A stretch of DNA of 64,000 bases from Panulirus ornatus (GCF_036320965.1 NC_092231.1:31663680-31727679), one strand, 5' to 3'; shown: positions 1 through 17,525, numbered from the stretch's first letter. Notes: a model not told the origin generated them from the letters alone. Translations and numbers: made by a program.

Positions 1-3000
1 CACCTGTCCCGCTTCTGCCTTGTACCTGGTCCCCTCCAACACATATCCCTGCTGAATTGTACGTGATCCCCTCCAACACATACCCCTGCTGCCTTGTACG
101 TGATCCCCTCCTGTGCACGTGTCCCCTAGCTGCCTTGTACGCTATACCCACTGACACACGTGTCCCATGCTGCCTTGTACGTGATGCCATCCCGCACATG
201 TGTCCTCCTGCTGCCTTGTACGTGATACCTCCCACAATCGTATCCCCTGCTGCCCTGTGCGTGATCCCCTTCCGTACGCGTGTCCCTTCCTGCCTTGCAC
301 GTGGTCCCCTCTCACACACGTGTCTCTCTGCTACGTTGTAAGTGATCCCCTTCCACACACGTGTCCCGCTGCTGCCTTGTACGTGATCTACACACGTGAC
401 CCACTGCTGCGTTGTACGTGATCCCCTCCCACACACTTGTCCCCCTGCTGCGTTGTACGTGATCCCCTCCCTCACACGTGTCCCCCTGCTGCGTTGTACG
501 TGATCTCCTCCAACACACGTGTCCCCCTGCTGCGTTGTACGTGATCCCCTCCAACACACGTCCCCCTGCTGAGTTGTACGTGATCCCCTCCCTCACACGT
601 GACCCACTGCTGCGTTGTACGTGATCCCCTCCCACACACTTGTCCCCCTGCTGCGTTGTACGTGATCCCCTCCCACACACGTCCTCCTGCTGAGTTGTAC
701 GTGATCCCCTCCCTCACACGTGTCCCCCTGCTGCGTTGTACGTGATCCCCTCCAACACACGTCCCCCTGCTGAGTTGTACGTGATATCCTCCCAAACACC
801 TGTCCCGCTGCTGCCTTGTACCTGGTCCCCTCCAACACATATCCCTGCTGCGTCGTACGTGAGCCCCTCCCTACACCTGTCCCGCTGCTGCCTTGTACCT
901 GGTCCCCTCCAACACATATCCCTGCTGAATTGTACGTGATCCCCTCCAACACATACCCCTGCTGCCTTGTACGTGATCCCCTCCTGTGCACGTGTCCCCT
1001 AGCTGCCTTGTACGCTATACCCACTGACACACGTGTCCCATGCTGCCTTGTACGTGATGCCATCCCGCACATGTGTCCTCCTGCTGCCTTGTACGTGATA
1101 CCTCCCACAATCGTATCCCCTGCTGCCCTGTGCGTGATCCCCTTCCGTACGCGTGTCCCTTCCTGCCTTGCACGTGGTCCCCTCTCACACACGTGTCTCT
1201 CTGCTACGTTGTAAGTGATCCCCTCCCACACACGTGTCCCGCTGCTGCCTCGTACGTGATCCCCTTCTATACACGTGTCCCCATGCTGCTTTGTACGTGA
1301 TACCCAATCACACACGTGTCCCTCTGCTGCCTTGTACGTGATCCCATCCCACACACGTCCCCTGCTGCGTTGTACGTGATACCTCCCACAATCATGTCCC
1401 CTGCTGCCTTGTACGTGATCCCCTCCCGTGCACGTGTCCCCCTGCTGCTTTGTACGTGATCTCCTCACACACGTGTCTCCCTGCTGCGTTGTGCGTGATC
1501 TCCCACACGTGTCCCCTGCTGCTTGTACGTGGTCTCCTCCCACACACTGTCCCCCTGCTGCCTTGTACGTGGTCTCCTGTCACAGACGTGTCCCCCTGCT
1601 GCCTTGTGCGTAATCCCTTCCCAGACACGTGTCCCCCTGCTGCCTTGTACGTGGTCTCCTCTCACAGACGTGTCCCCCTGCTGCCTTGTACGTGGTCTCC
1701 TCCCACACACTGTCCCCCTGCTGCCTTGTACGTGGTCTCCTCCCACAGACGTGTCCCCCTGCTGCCTTGTGCGTAATCCCTTCCCAGACACGTGTCCCCC
1801 TGCTGCGTTGTACGTGTTCCCTCTCACACACGTATCTCCCTGATGCATTGTACGTGATCCCTACCACACAGGTCTCCCCCTGCTCCCTTTTACGTGATCC
1901 CCTGCTGCGTTGTACCTGATCCCCTCCAACACACGTATCCCCCTGCTGCGTTGTACGTGATCCTTGTACGTAACCCTTCTACATGAATCGTCCCTCACAC
2001 ACGTCTCCCTGCTGCTTTGTACGTGATCTCCTCCACACGCGTGTCCCACTGCTGCGTTGTACGTGGTCCCTCCAACACATGTGTCCCCCTGCTGTGTTTA
2101 CTTTATTTCCTCCCAAACACGTGTTCCCTTACTGCGTCGTACGTGATACCTCCCACACAAGTGTCTCCCTGCTACCTTGTACGTGATCCCTCGTCCACAC
2201 GTGTCCCCCTTATGCTTTATAAGTGATCCCCCCCCCCACACGTGTCCCCATGTTGTCTTATACGTGATCCCCCCCCACACACGTGTCCCCATGTTGTCTT
2301 ATACGTGATCCCCTCCCACACACGTGTCCCTCTGCTGCGTTGTGAGTGGTCTTCTCCGACACACGTGTCATCTTGCAGAGTTGTACGTGGCCCCTCCCAC
2401 ATACGTATCTCCGTCAGCTTTGTACGTGATCCCTCTCAATCACGTGTCCCTCTGTTGTCTTGTATGTTATTCCCTCCCAAACACGTGTTTCCTTGCTGCT
2501 CTGTACGTGATCCCCTCCCACACACGTGTCTCCTTGCTGCGTTGTACGTGATCCCTTCCCAAACACGTGTCCTCCTGCTCCGTTGTACGTGATCCCCTCA
2601 CACACGTGCCCCCCTGCTGCGTTGTGTGTTATCCCTCCGACACCCGTGTCTCCTTGCAACGTTGTACGTGATCCCCCCCCCCCACACGTGTCTCCCTGCT
2701 GCCTTGTACATGATCCCCTCCCACAAACGTGTCCACCTGCTGCCTTGTACGTGATCCTCTCCCACAAACGTATCCCCTTGCTGTATTGTACGTGATCCCC
2801 TCCCACACACGCATCCCCCTGCTGCCTTGTACGTGATCCCTTCCCATACACGTGTACCCCTTCTGCGTTGTACGTGATTCTTTCCCACACGCATGTCCCT
2901 GCTTCCTTGTACGTGATCCCTTCCTGCACACGTGTCCGCCTGCTGCGTTGTACTTGGTCCCTTCCTACACACGTCCCCCTTCTGTGTTGTACGTCATTTT

Positions 3001-3960
3001 CTCCCACACATGTGTCCCCTTGCAGCGTTGTACGTTATCCCCTCCCAAATACATGTCCCCCTGCTGCATTGTACATGATTCCCCCCCCCCACACGTGTCC
3101 CCCTGCTGCCTTGTACGTGATTTCCTCCCATTTTTGTCCCCCTGCTGTCTTGTACGTGATCTCTCCCACACAGGTGTCCTCCTGCTGCCTTTTACGTGAT
3201 CCCCTCCCACACACGTGTACCTTTGCTGCCTTGTAGTGATCCCCTCCCACACACGTGTACCTTTGCTGCCTTGTAGTGATCCCCTCCCACACACGTGTAC
3301 CTTTGCTGCCTTGTAGTGATCCCCTCCCACACACGTGTACCTTTGCTGCCTTGTAGTGATCCCCTCCCACACACGTGTACCTTTGCTGCCTTGTAGTGAT
3401 CCCCTCCCACACACGTGTACCTTTGCTGCCTTGTAGTGATCCCCTCCCACACACGTGTACCTTTGCTGCCTTGTAGTGATCCCCTCCCACACACGTGTAC
3501 CTTTGCTGCCTTGTAGTGATCCCCTCCCACACACGTGTACCTTTGCTGCCTTGTAGTGATCCCCTCCCACACACGTGTACCTTTGCTGCCTTGTACGTGA
3601 TCCCTCCCAGACACGTCTTCCTACTGCTGCCTTGTACGTGATCCCTACCACAAGTTTCCCCACTGTTGCCTTGTACGTGATCCCTCCCACACACGTGTTC
3701 CTACAGCTGCCTTGTACGTGATCCCTACCACACGTTTCCCCACTGCTGCCTTGTACGTGATCCCTCCCACACACGTGTTCCTACAGCTGCCTTGTACGTG
3801 ATCCCCACCACACGTTTCCCCACTGCTGCCTTGTACGTGATCCCTCCTACACACACACACATGTACCTACTACTGCCTTGTACGTGATCCCTCCCACACG
3901 TTTCCCCACTGCTGCCTTGTACGTGATCCCTTCCACATAAGTGTCCTCACTGTTGCCTTG
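1..3960. repeat. 41-bp minisatellite array (about 95 units)
   Basis: Tandem units of about 41 bp with cores CTGCTGCCTTGTACGTGAT and CACACACGTGT. Most units carry a CACGTG palindrome (E-box-like) and a TACGTGA core. Unit length and sequence vary, with many substitutions and 1-3 bp indels. From about 3596 the units form longer paired variants with a CGTTTCCCCACTG segment. Several frames are free of stops on both strands, which creates spurious open frames of 100-316 codons. The array enters at the left window edge, so its true start is unknown. Confidence 0.95.
3201..3595. repeat. Homogenised 40-bp block inside the 41-mer array
   Basis: About ten consecutive 40-bp units are identical or nearly so. 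Each lacks the C of TTGTACGTGAT and reads TTGTAGTGAT, and each has ACCTTTGCTGCC. Neighbouring units are 41 bp and diverged, so this block looks like a recent local amplification of one deletion variant. Confidence 0.93.
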
Positions 3961-3971
3961 TTCTTTATTAA

Positions 3972-4715
3972 GTGGAGGTTATGGTATGATGAGCTGGGTG
4001 GGTATCATGATATACTACACACGTAGGGTAATATGATTTAATGTACGTGGAAGGGAATATGATATACTGTATGTGAGGGTATTATGACATACTGTACGTG
4101 AAGGGTATTATGACATACTGTACGTGAAGGGTATTATGACATACTGTACGTGAAGGGTATTATGATATACTGTACGTGAAGGGTATTATGACATACTGTA
4201 CGTGAAGGGTATTATGACATACTGTACGTGAAGAGTATTATGACATACTGTACGTGAAGGGTATTATGACATACTGTACGTGAAGGGTATTATGACATAC
4301 TGTACGTGAAGGGTATTATGATATACTGTACGTGAAGGGTATTATGACATACTGTACGTGAAGGGTATTATGACATACTGTACGTGAAGGGTATTATGAT
4401 ATACTGTACGTGAAGGGTATTATGACATACTGTACGTGAAGGGTATTATGACATACTGTACGTGAAGGGTATTATGATACACTGTATGTGGAGGGTATTG
4501 TGATGCACTGTATGTGGAGGGTATTGTGATGCACTGTACATGGAGGGTAATATGATATAGTGTAGATGGAGTGTAACATGATGCGTGGAGGCCATGATAT
4601 ATATATCGTACGTGGATATTTAATGTGATGTACTGCACCTGTAGGGTATGATATACTGTGTGTGGAGTGTAATATAATATACTGTGTGTGGAGTGTAATA
4701 TAATATACTGTGTGT
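3972..4715. repeat. 26-bp minisatellite array, left block (about 25 units)
   Basis: The units are 26 bp, and the dominant local form contains GACATACTGTACGTGAAGGG. The edges (3972-4070 and 4490-4715) are degenerate. It is the same family and orientation as the large array at 7285-14168, but it is homogenised to a different variant (GAC for GAT, GAA for GGA). Confidence 0.93.
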
Positions 4716-5426
4716 GGAGTTTGATATGTTTTGTTTGTATATGTCTCAAGGATTGTCTGCTGCTGCTTCCCACAGGTTGTGTGTGAGGATCGGTCAGTGG
4801 AGGTTAGGATGCTTCCTCCTTCCCTGGAGGTGTAGAGTCCTCTTCCCTCCCTCGTCTTTCCCTCCTCATGTAACATTTCTTCCTTCAACAGTCGGGTCTA
4901 CAAACACCTGCTCAACCCTGGCTCATTTATATTATCTTCTGTTTTTTTCTCGCACCCCAGATGGCCTTGAGTCGGGTATGTTATATGCCTGCACCAATAT
5001 AACCAAAGAAATACGATATACTGTACTGGACGTGGAAGATTATAGGATATACTGCACGTGGAAGGTAGTATGAGAGTATACTCACTAGACCCCAGCCACA
5101 GAGGGAGAGTTCAGTGTGGAAATTCACGTAGAAAGCGAAGGTCAGGAAACATGAATCACAGACATGAGCACAGAAAGTGACACAGACGCTGAGCTGGGTG
5201 TAGAGGGAGGAGGAGTGAGTGCAAGGCAGGAGCTGGAGATGACAGACATGTTTACACAGAGAGACAGAGACGTTGGCCCAGGTACAGGAGGAGCAGAGGA
5301 GACGTCTGGCACTGGCGTGAGCGGAGACAGAGACCCTGGCGCTGGCTCCGGTGTGGACGGAACTACGGAGGAAGAAAGCGTGAGCCAGGGGGACGCTCTC
5401 AGTCGTGGCCACAGACACAGAGAAGC
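4716..5426. other. Non-array sequence between two minisatellites
   Basis: No recognised gene. The interval 4990-5075 holds two or three degenerate 26-mer units (GATATACTG and CACGTGGAAGG motifs). From 5090 to 5426 the sequence is purine-rich with scattered ACAGAGA motifs and passes into the 37-mer array. A 94-codon plus-strand open frame at 5164-5448 shows no family resemblance and runs into the array. Confidence 0.6.
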
Positions 5427-6712
5427 TGAGGTGCGACGGTGTGGGTGACCGACACAGAGAGGCTGAGGTGCGACGGTGTGGGTGACCGACACAGAGAGGC
5501 TGAGGTGCGACGGTGTGGGTGACCGACACAGAGGCTGAGGTGCGACGGTGTGGATGACCGACACAGAGAGGCTGAGGTGCGACGGTGTGGATGACCGACA
5601 CAGAGAGGCTGAGGTGCGACGGTGTGGATGACCGACACAGAGAGGATGAGGTGCGACGGTGTGGATGACCGACACAGAGAGGCTGAGGTGCGACGGTGTG
5701 GATGACCGACACAGAGTGGCTGAGGTGCGACGGTGTGGATGACCGACACAGAGAGGCTGAGGTGCGACGGTGTGGATGACCGACACAGAGAGGCTGAGGT
5801 GCGACGGTGTGGGTGACCGACACAGAGAGGCTGAGGTGCGACGGTGTGGATGACCGACACAGAGAGGCTGAGGTGCGACGGTGTGGATGACCGACACAGA
5901 GAGGCTGAGGTGCGACGATGTGGGTGACCGACACAGAGAGGCTGAGTGCGACGGTGTGGATGACCGACACAGAGAGGCTGAGGTGCGACGGTGTGGATGA
6001 TCGACACAGAGAGGCTGAGGTGCGACGGTGTGGATGACCGATACAGAGAGGCTGAGGTGCGACGGTGTGGATGACCGACACAGAGAGGTTGAGGTGCGAC
6101 GGTGTGGGTGACCGACACAGAGAGGCTGAGGTGCGACGGTGTGGATGACCGACACAGAGAGGTCTGAGGTGCGACGGTGTGGATGTGACCGACACAGAGA
6201 GGCTGAGGTGCGACGGTGTGGATGACCGACACAGAGAGGCTGAGGTGCGACGGTGTGGATGACCGACACAGAGAGGTTGAGGTGCGACGGTGTGGGTGAC
6301 CGACACAGAGAGGCTGAGGTGCGACGGTGTGGATGACCGACACAGAGAGGCTGAGGTGCGACGGTGTGGATGACCGACACAGAGAGGTTGAGGTGCGACG
6401 GTGTGGGTGACCGACACAGAGAGGCTGAGGTGCGACGGTGTGGATGACCGACACAGAAAGGCTGAGGTGCGACGGTGTGGATGACCGACACAGAGTGGCT
6501 GAGGTGCGACGGTGTGGGTGACCGACACAGAGTGGCTGAGGTGCGACGGTGTGGATGACCGACACAGAGAGGCTGAGGTGCGACGGTGTGGATGACCGAC
6601 ACAGAGAGGCTGAGGTGCGACGGTGTGGATGACCGACACAGAGAGGCTGAGGTGCGACGGTGTGGATGACCGACACAGAGAGGCTGAGGTGCGACGGTGT
6701 GGATGACCGACA
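5427..6712. repeat. 37-bp minisatellite array (about 35 units)
   Basis: The period is 37 bp, with cores GACCGACACAGAGAGGC and GAGGTGCGACGGTGTGG. Units mainly differ at one site (GGGTGACC or GGATGACC). A few have indels: one near 5530 lacks 4 bp, one near 5945 lacks 1-2 bp, and two near 6160-6190 are longer. Because 37 is not a multiple of 3 and the unit lacks minus-strand stops, all three minus frames stay open for 460-583 codons. These are not credible proteins. Confidence 0.95.
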
Positions 6713-7284
6713 GATCCGGGGCTGGACGACAACTGTTGATGCTACGGGATGAGGAGTGTGGCAAGGTTGGCAGGTTGTACTGCGCACGATGTATACCTCA
6801 ACATTCTAGAAAGTGTTAGGACTGACTGAAGAGAGGTACATACTGGTATGGTGAAGGAGGCCATTTCTGCCATCCAGAATTATGTAAACAATCACCAGAG
6901 ATGAGGCGGTGCTTGAGCGAATAGTGTGAGCACCACGACCCATCAGGCACAGTGAGGCACACGTCCCTCAGCACAACACACCTTATCTTGTGACAGACAC
7001 AGGGACGAGCAGAGGCAGGGAAGAACTGCCACAGCAGGGAATGAGGCTTGGTTTACTTCTCTAGTACGGTGAGGGAACTGACAACACTCTGCCAAGTTCA
7101 GCAGAACAGAACATATTAACCTCCCAAAATAACACAGAGACAAGCCACGTAACGTTCTTCATATATGCCAACATACAACGATTTAAACCACAAAGTCTTG
7201 GTGGTTTGCTAAACGAGTCGAGTGCAGTATTAGCGACCTCACTGATACACACGGAGGACCATAGGAACAGTGAGGTGTGGATCC
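6713..7284. other. Non-repetitive spacer
   Basis: About 570 bp of apparently single-copy sequence between the 37-mer array and the 26-mer array. I see no domain, RNA gene or mobile-element signature. Short minus-strand frames here (for example 6943-7143) show no family resemblance. Confidence 0.5.
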
Positions 7285-10200
7285 CAGACAACGTGGAGGA
7301 TGATATGATATACTGTACGTGGAGGGTAATATGATATACTGTACGTGGAGGGTAATATGATATACTGTACGTGGAGGGTAATATACTGTACGTGGAGGGT
7401 AATATGATATACTGTACGTGGAGGGTTATATGATATACTGTACGTGGAGGGTAATATACTGTACGTGGAGGGTAATATGATATACTGTACGTGGAGGGTA
7501 ATATACTGTACGTGGAGGGTAATATGATATACTGTACGTGGAGGGTAATATGATATACTGTACGTGGAGGGTAATATACTGTACGTGGAGGGTAATATGA
7601 TATACTGTACGTGGAGGGTAATATGATATACTGTACGTGGAGGGTAATATACTGTACGTGGAGGGTAATATGATATACTGTACGTGGAGGGTAATATGAT
7701 ATACTGTACGTGGAGGGTAATATGATATACTGTACGTGGAGGGTAATATGATATACTGTACGTGGAGGGTAATATGATATACTGTACGTGGAGGGTAATA
7801 TGATATACTGTACGTGGAGGGTAATATGATATACTGTACGTGGAGGGTAATATGATATACTGTACGTGGAGGGTAATATGATATACTGTACGTGGAGGGT
7901 AATATGATATACTGTACGTGGAGGGTAATATGATATACTGTACGTGGAGGGTAATATGATATACTGTACGTGGAGGGTAATATGATATACTGTACGTGGA
8001 GGGTAATATGATATACTGTACGTGGAGGGTAATATGATATACTGTACGTGGAGGGTAATATGATATACTGTACGTGGAGGGTAATATGATATACTGTACG
8101 TGGAGGGTAATATGATATACTGTACGTGGAGGGTAATATGATATACTGTACGTGGAGGGTAATATGATATACATGTACGTCGAGGGTAATATGATATACT
8201 GTACATGAAGGGTGATATGATATACTGTACGTGGAGGGTTAATATGATATATTGTACGTGGAGGGTAGTATGAGATACTGTAGTGGAGGGTAATATGATA
8301 TACTGTACGTGGAGGGTAATATGATATACTTGTACGTGGGAGGGTAATTATGATATACTGTACGTGAAGGGTTAATATGATATACTGTACGTGGAGGGTA
8401 ATATGATACTACTGTACCGTGGGAGGGTAAATATGGTATTCCTGTACCGTGGAGGGTAATATGATATACTGTACGTATGGAGTGTAATATGATATGTTGT
8501 AACGTGGAGGGTAATAATGATATTACTGTTTGTGAGGGTTACTATTTTATAATGTACGTGAAAGGTAATATGACAATACTGTACGTGGAGGGTAATATGA
8601 TATTACAGTTTGTGGCGGGTAATATGATATACCTGTTTGTGGACATTACTGTTACGTGGAGGGTAATATGATATTAATGTTTGAGGAGGGTAATTGATAT
8701 TACTGTCTTGAGGAGGGTAATATGTTTGCTGTACGTGGAGGATAATATGATATACTGTTTGTGGTGGGTAATATGATATACTGTTACGTGAAAGGTAATA
8801 TGATTTACTGTACGTGGAGGGGTAATATGATATACTGTACGTGAAGGTAATATGATATACTGTACGTGGAGGGTAATATTGATATTACTGTAGTGGAGGG
8901 TAATATGTTATACTGTACGTGGAGGGTATTATGATTTATGTTTGTGGAGGGTAATATGATATACTGTCCGTGAAAGTAATTGATATACTGTACGTGGAGG
9001 GTAATATGGATATACTGTACGTGAAGGTAATATGATATACTGTACGTGGTGGGTAATATGATATACTGTACGTGGAGGGTAATATGATATACTGTACATG
9101 GAGGGTAATATGATATACTGTACGTGGAGGGTAATATGATATTACTGTACGTGGAGGGTAATATGATATACTGTACGTGGAGGGTAATGTGATATGCTGT
9201 ACGTGGAGGGTAATATGATATACTGTACGTGGAGGATAATATGATATGCTTTACGTGGAGGGTAATATGATATACTGTGCGTGGAGGGTAATATGATATA
9301 CTGTACGTGGAGGGTAATATGAATACTGTACGTGGAGGGAAAATTTGATATGGTACGTGGAGGCAATATGATATCTGTAAGTGGGGGGTTTAATATGATA
9401 TACTGTAGTGGAAGGTAAATATGATACACTGTACGTGGAGGGTATTATGATATACTGTACGTGGAGGGAAATTTTGGGTATACTGTCGGGGAAAGGGTAA
9501 TATGATATACTGTACGTGGAGGGAAAATGATATGCTGTACGTGGAGGGTAATATGTATTCTGTGGTGGAGGGTAATATGATATACTGTAAGTGGAAGGTA
9601 ATATGATATCACTGTACGTGGGGGGAAATTAATGATATACTGTACGTGGAGGGTAATATGATATACTGTACGGGGAAGGGTAATATGTTACTGTCGTGGA
9701 GGTAAATGATATACTGTACGTGGAGGTAGTATGATATGCTGTACGTAAAGGTAATGAAAATACTGTACGTGAAGGGTAATATGTATATTGTTCGTGGATG
9801 GTGTATAGATATACTTTTACGTGGAGGAATATGAATATTACTGTAGTGGATGGTATATGATATACTTAGTGGAGGTATATGATATACTGTACGTGAAGGG
9901 TAATATGATATCTGTACGTGGAGGATATGATACTGTACGTGGATGGTAAATGAATACTTACGTGTAGGTAATGATTACTGTACGTGGAGGTAATATGATA
10001 TGCTGTACGTGGAGGATATGATATACTGCGTGGATGGTGATAGATATACTTACGTGAGGTATATGCTGTACCTGGAGGGTAATATGATATAATGTACGTG
10101 GAGGGTAATATGATATACAGTTTGTGGAGGGTAAGATGATATACTGTACGTGGAGGGTAATATAATATACTGTACGTGGAGGGTAATATGATATACTGTA

Positions 10201-13200
10201 CGTGGAGAGTAATATTATATACTGTACGTGGAGGGTTATATAATATACTGTACGTGGAGGGTAATATGATATACTGTACATGGAGGGTAATATGATATAC
10301 TGTACGTGAAAGGTAATATTTATGTACTGTACGTGGAGGGTAATATGATATACTGTACGTGGAGGGTAATATGATATACTGTACGTGGAGGGTAATATGA
10401 TATACTGTACGTGGAGGGTAATATGATACACTGTACGTGGAGGGTAATATGATATACTATACGTGGAGGGTAATATGATATACTGTACATGGAGGGTAAT
10501 ATGATATACTGTACGTGGAGGGTAATATGATATACTGTACGTGGAGGGTAATTTGATATACTGTGCATGGAGCGTAATATGTTATGCTGTACGTGGATGG
10601 TAATATGATGTACTGTACGTGGATGGTAATATGATATACTATATGTGGAGGGTAATATGACACACTGTGCGTCGAGAGTAATACTTTATGATGTACGTGG
10701 AGGATATGATATGCTGTATGTGGAGGGTAATATGATATGCTGTAAGTGGAGGGTAATATGATATACTGTTCGTGGAGGGTAATATGATGTATTGTACGTG
10801 GAAAGTAATGTGCTATAATGTGCGTGAAGGGTAATATGATATACTGTACGTGGATAGTAATGATATGCTGTCCGTGGATGGTAATAAGATATACTCTACG
10901 TGGAAAATGATATGCTATGCTGGTCGTTCAGGGTAATATGATATACTGTCCGTGGGAGGTAGTATGATATATTGTACAAGGAGAGTACTATGGTATGATA
11001 TGCGTGAAGGGCAATATGATATACTGTACGTGGAAGGTAATATGATATACTGTCCGTGGATGATGATATGATACACTGCACGCGGAGAGTAATATGCTAT
11101 GCTGTACGTGGAGGGTAATATGATATAATGTCCGTAGAAGGTTATATAATATATTGTACGTCGAGGATGATATGGTATTCTGTGCGTGCAGGGTAACATG
11201 ATATACTGTACGTGGATAGTAATATTATATACTCTACGTGGATGGTAATATGATATACTGTACGTGTAGTGTAATATGATATACTGTACGTGGAAGGTCA
11301 TATGACATACTGTACGTGGAGGGTAATATGATATACCGTACGTGGAAGGTAGTATGATATACTTTACGTAGAAGGTAATATGATATACTGTACGTGGATG
11401 GTAATATGATATACTTTACGTGGAGGATAATATGATATACTTTACGTGGAGGCTAGTATGATATATTGTTCGTGAAGGGTAATATAATATACTGTACGTG
11501 GAGGGTAATATGATATGTTGTACGTTGATGGTAATATGATATAATGTATGTGGATGATGATATGATATACTGTACATGGAGGGTAGTTTGATAGTTGTAC
11601 GTGGAGGGTGAAATGATATACTATATGCTATACGTGGATAGTAATATTGTATACTGTATGTGGAGGGTAAAATGATATACTGTACGTGAAGGGTAGTATG
11701 ATAGTTGTACGTGGAGGGTGAAATGATATACTGTACGTGAAGGGTAATATGATATACTGTACGTGGATGGTAGTATGATATACTGTACGTGGAGGATGAT
11801 ACGATATACTGTACGTGGATGGTAAAATGATATACTGTATGTGGAGCGTAATATGATATGCTGTACGTGAAGGGTAATATGATATGCTGTACGTAGAGCG
11901 ATATGATATACTGTGCGTGGGTGGTAAAATGATATACTGTGTGTGACGGGTAATGTGATATACTGTACGTGGAGGGTAATATGATATGCTGTACCTTTAG
12001 GATATGATATGCTGTGCGTGGATGGTGATGTGATATATTGTACGTGGAGGGTAATGATATACTGTACGTGGAGGGTAATATGATATACTCTACGTGGAGG
12101 GTGTTATGATATACTGTACGTGGAGGGATTTATGATATACAGTGCGTGAAGCGTAAGATGATATGCTGTGCGTGGATGGTAATATGATATACTATATGTG
12201 GAGGATAATATGATACACTTTACGTGGAGGGTGATGCGTTATGCTGTACGTGGAGGATAATATGCTATGCTGTATGTAGATGGTAATGATATACTGTGCG
12301 TGGATGATAATGTCATATACTGAACGTGGAGGTTGATATCACATGCTGTACGTAGAGGGTAATATGGTATATGTACGTGAAGGGTAATATGATGTATTGT
12401 ACATGGAACGTATTATGCTCTAATGTGCGTGAAGGGTAATATGATATACTCTACGTGGAAGGTAGTATGATATACTGTACGTGGAGGGTAATATGATATA
12501 CTGTGCGTGAAGCGTAATATGATATGCTCTACGTATATGGTAATATGATATACTGTATGTGGAAAGTAGTATGATATGCTGTACGTAGAGGATAGTACGA
12601 TAAACGGTACGTGGATGGTAATATGATATACTGTACGTGGAGGGTAATATGATATGCTGTACGTGGAGGATATGATATACTGTATGTGGATGGTGATATG
12701 ATATACTATACGTGTAGAGTAATATGATGTACTGTACGTGGAGGGTAATATGATATGCTGTACGTGGAGGATATGGCATACTGTATGTGGATGGTGATCT
12801 GATATACTATACGTGTAGAGTAATATGATATACTGTACGTGGAGGGTAATATGTTATGCTGTACCTGGAGGATGATTTGATATGCTGTATGTATATGGTA
12901 ATGATATACTGTGCGTGGATGATAATATGATATACTGTACGTGGAGGATAATATGATATGCTGTGCGTGGAGGGAAATATGGTGTATTGTACGTGGAAAG
13001 TGATATGCTATGATGTGCGGGAAGGGGAATATGATATACTATACGTGGATAGTGCTATGATATACTGTCCGTGGATGGTAATATGATATACTGCACGTGG
13101 ATAGTAATATGATATACTGTCCGTGGATGGTAATAAGATATACTGCACGTGGAGAGTAATATGCTATGCTGTACGTGGAGGGTAATGTGATATAATGTTC

Positions 13201-14168
13201 GTAGAAGGTTGTATAAGATATTGTGCATGGAGGGGTGATATGGTATACTGTGCGTGCAGGGTAAATGATATACTGTACGTGGATAGTAATATGATATACT
13301 CTCCGTGGATGGTAATATGATGTACTGTACGTGTAGGGTAATCTGATATACTGTACATGAAAGGTAATATGATATACTGTACGTGAAAGGTAATATGATA
13401 TACTGTACGTGAAAGGTAATATGATATACTGTACGTGAAAGGTAATATGATATGCTATACTTGGAGGGTGATACGATATAAGGTACGTGGGAGGTAATAT
13501 GAAATACTGTACGTTGAGAGTAGTATGATACGTGGAGGGTAATATGCTATACTATTTGTGTAGGGTAATATGATGTATTATACGTGGAAAGTAATATGCT
13601 ATACTGTGCGTGAAGGGTAAAATGATATACTATACGTGGATAGTAATGTGATATACTCTCCGTGGATGGTGATATGATATGCTGTACGTGGAGGGTAATA
13701 TGATATACTGTCCGTGGGAGGCAGTATGATATATTGTACATGGAGGGTAGTATGGTATATTATGCGTGAAGGGCAATATGATATAGTGTACGTGGATAGT
13801 AATATGATATACTGTTCGTGGATGTTAGTATGATATGCTGCACGTGAAGGGTAATATGATATAATGTCCATAGAGGGTTGTATGATATATTGTACGTGGA
13901 GGGTAATGTGGTATACTGTGCGTGCAGGGTGACATGATATACTGTACGTGGATAGTAATATGATATACTCTCCGTGGATGGTAATACGATATACTGTACG
14001 TGTAGGGTAATACGATATACTGTACGTGGAAGGTAATATGATATACTGTACGTGGAGGGTAATATGTTATACTGTACGCGTAGGGTAGTATGATATATTG
14101 TACGTGGAGGGTAATATGATATACTTTGCATGAAGCGAAATATGATATGCTGTACGTGGATGGTAATA
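7285..14168. repeat. 26-bp minisatellite array, right block (about 265 units)
   Basis: The largest array in the window. The units are 26 bp with core ATACTGTACGTGGAGGG followed by TAATATGAT. Three zones are visible: 7285-8165 is nearly perfect; 8165-10080 is full of single-base insertions and deletions; 10080-14168 is in register again but increasingly diverged by substitutions, with frequent 1-6 bp losses. Between 7378 and 7650 units shortened to 21 bp (loss of TGATA) recur regularly. The array ends directly against a truncated LINE at about 14170. Minus-strand open frames (VYHITLHVQYII-type repeats) are artefacts of stop-free units. Confidence 0.95.
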
Positions 14169-14169
14169 T

Positions 14170-17525
<3,356 letters not shown>

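Noticed and set aside
5164..5448. 94-codon acidic plus-strand frame (MSTESDTDAELGVEGGG...)
   Set aside because: No family motif, and it runs into the 37-mer array. Purine-rich sequence readily yields such a frame.
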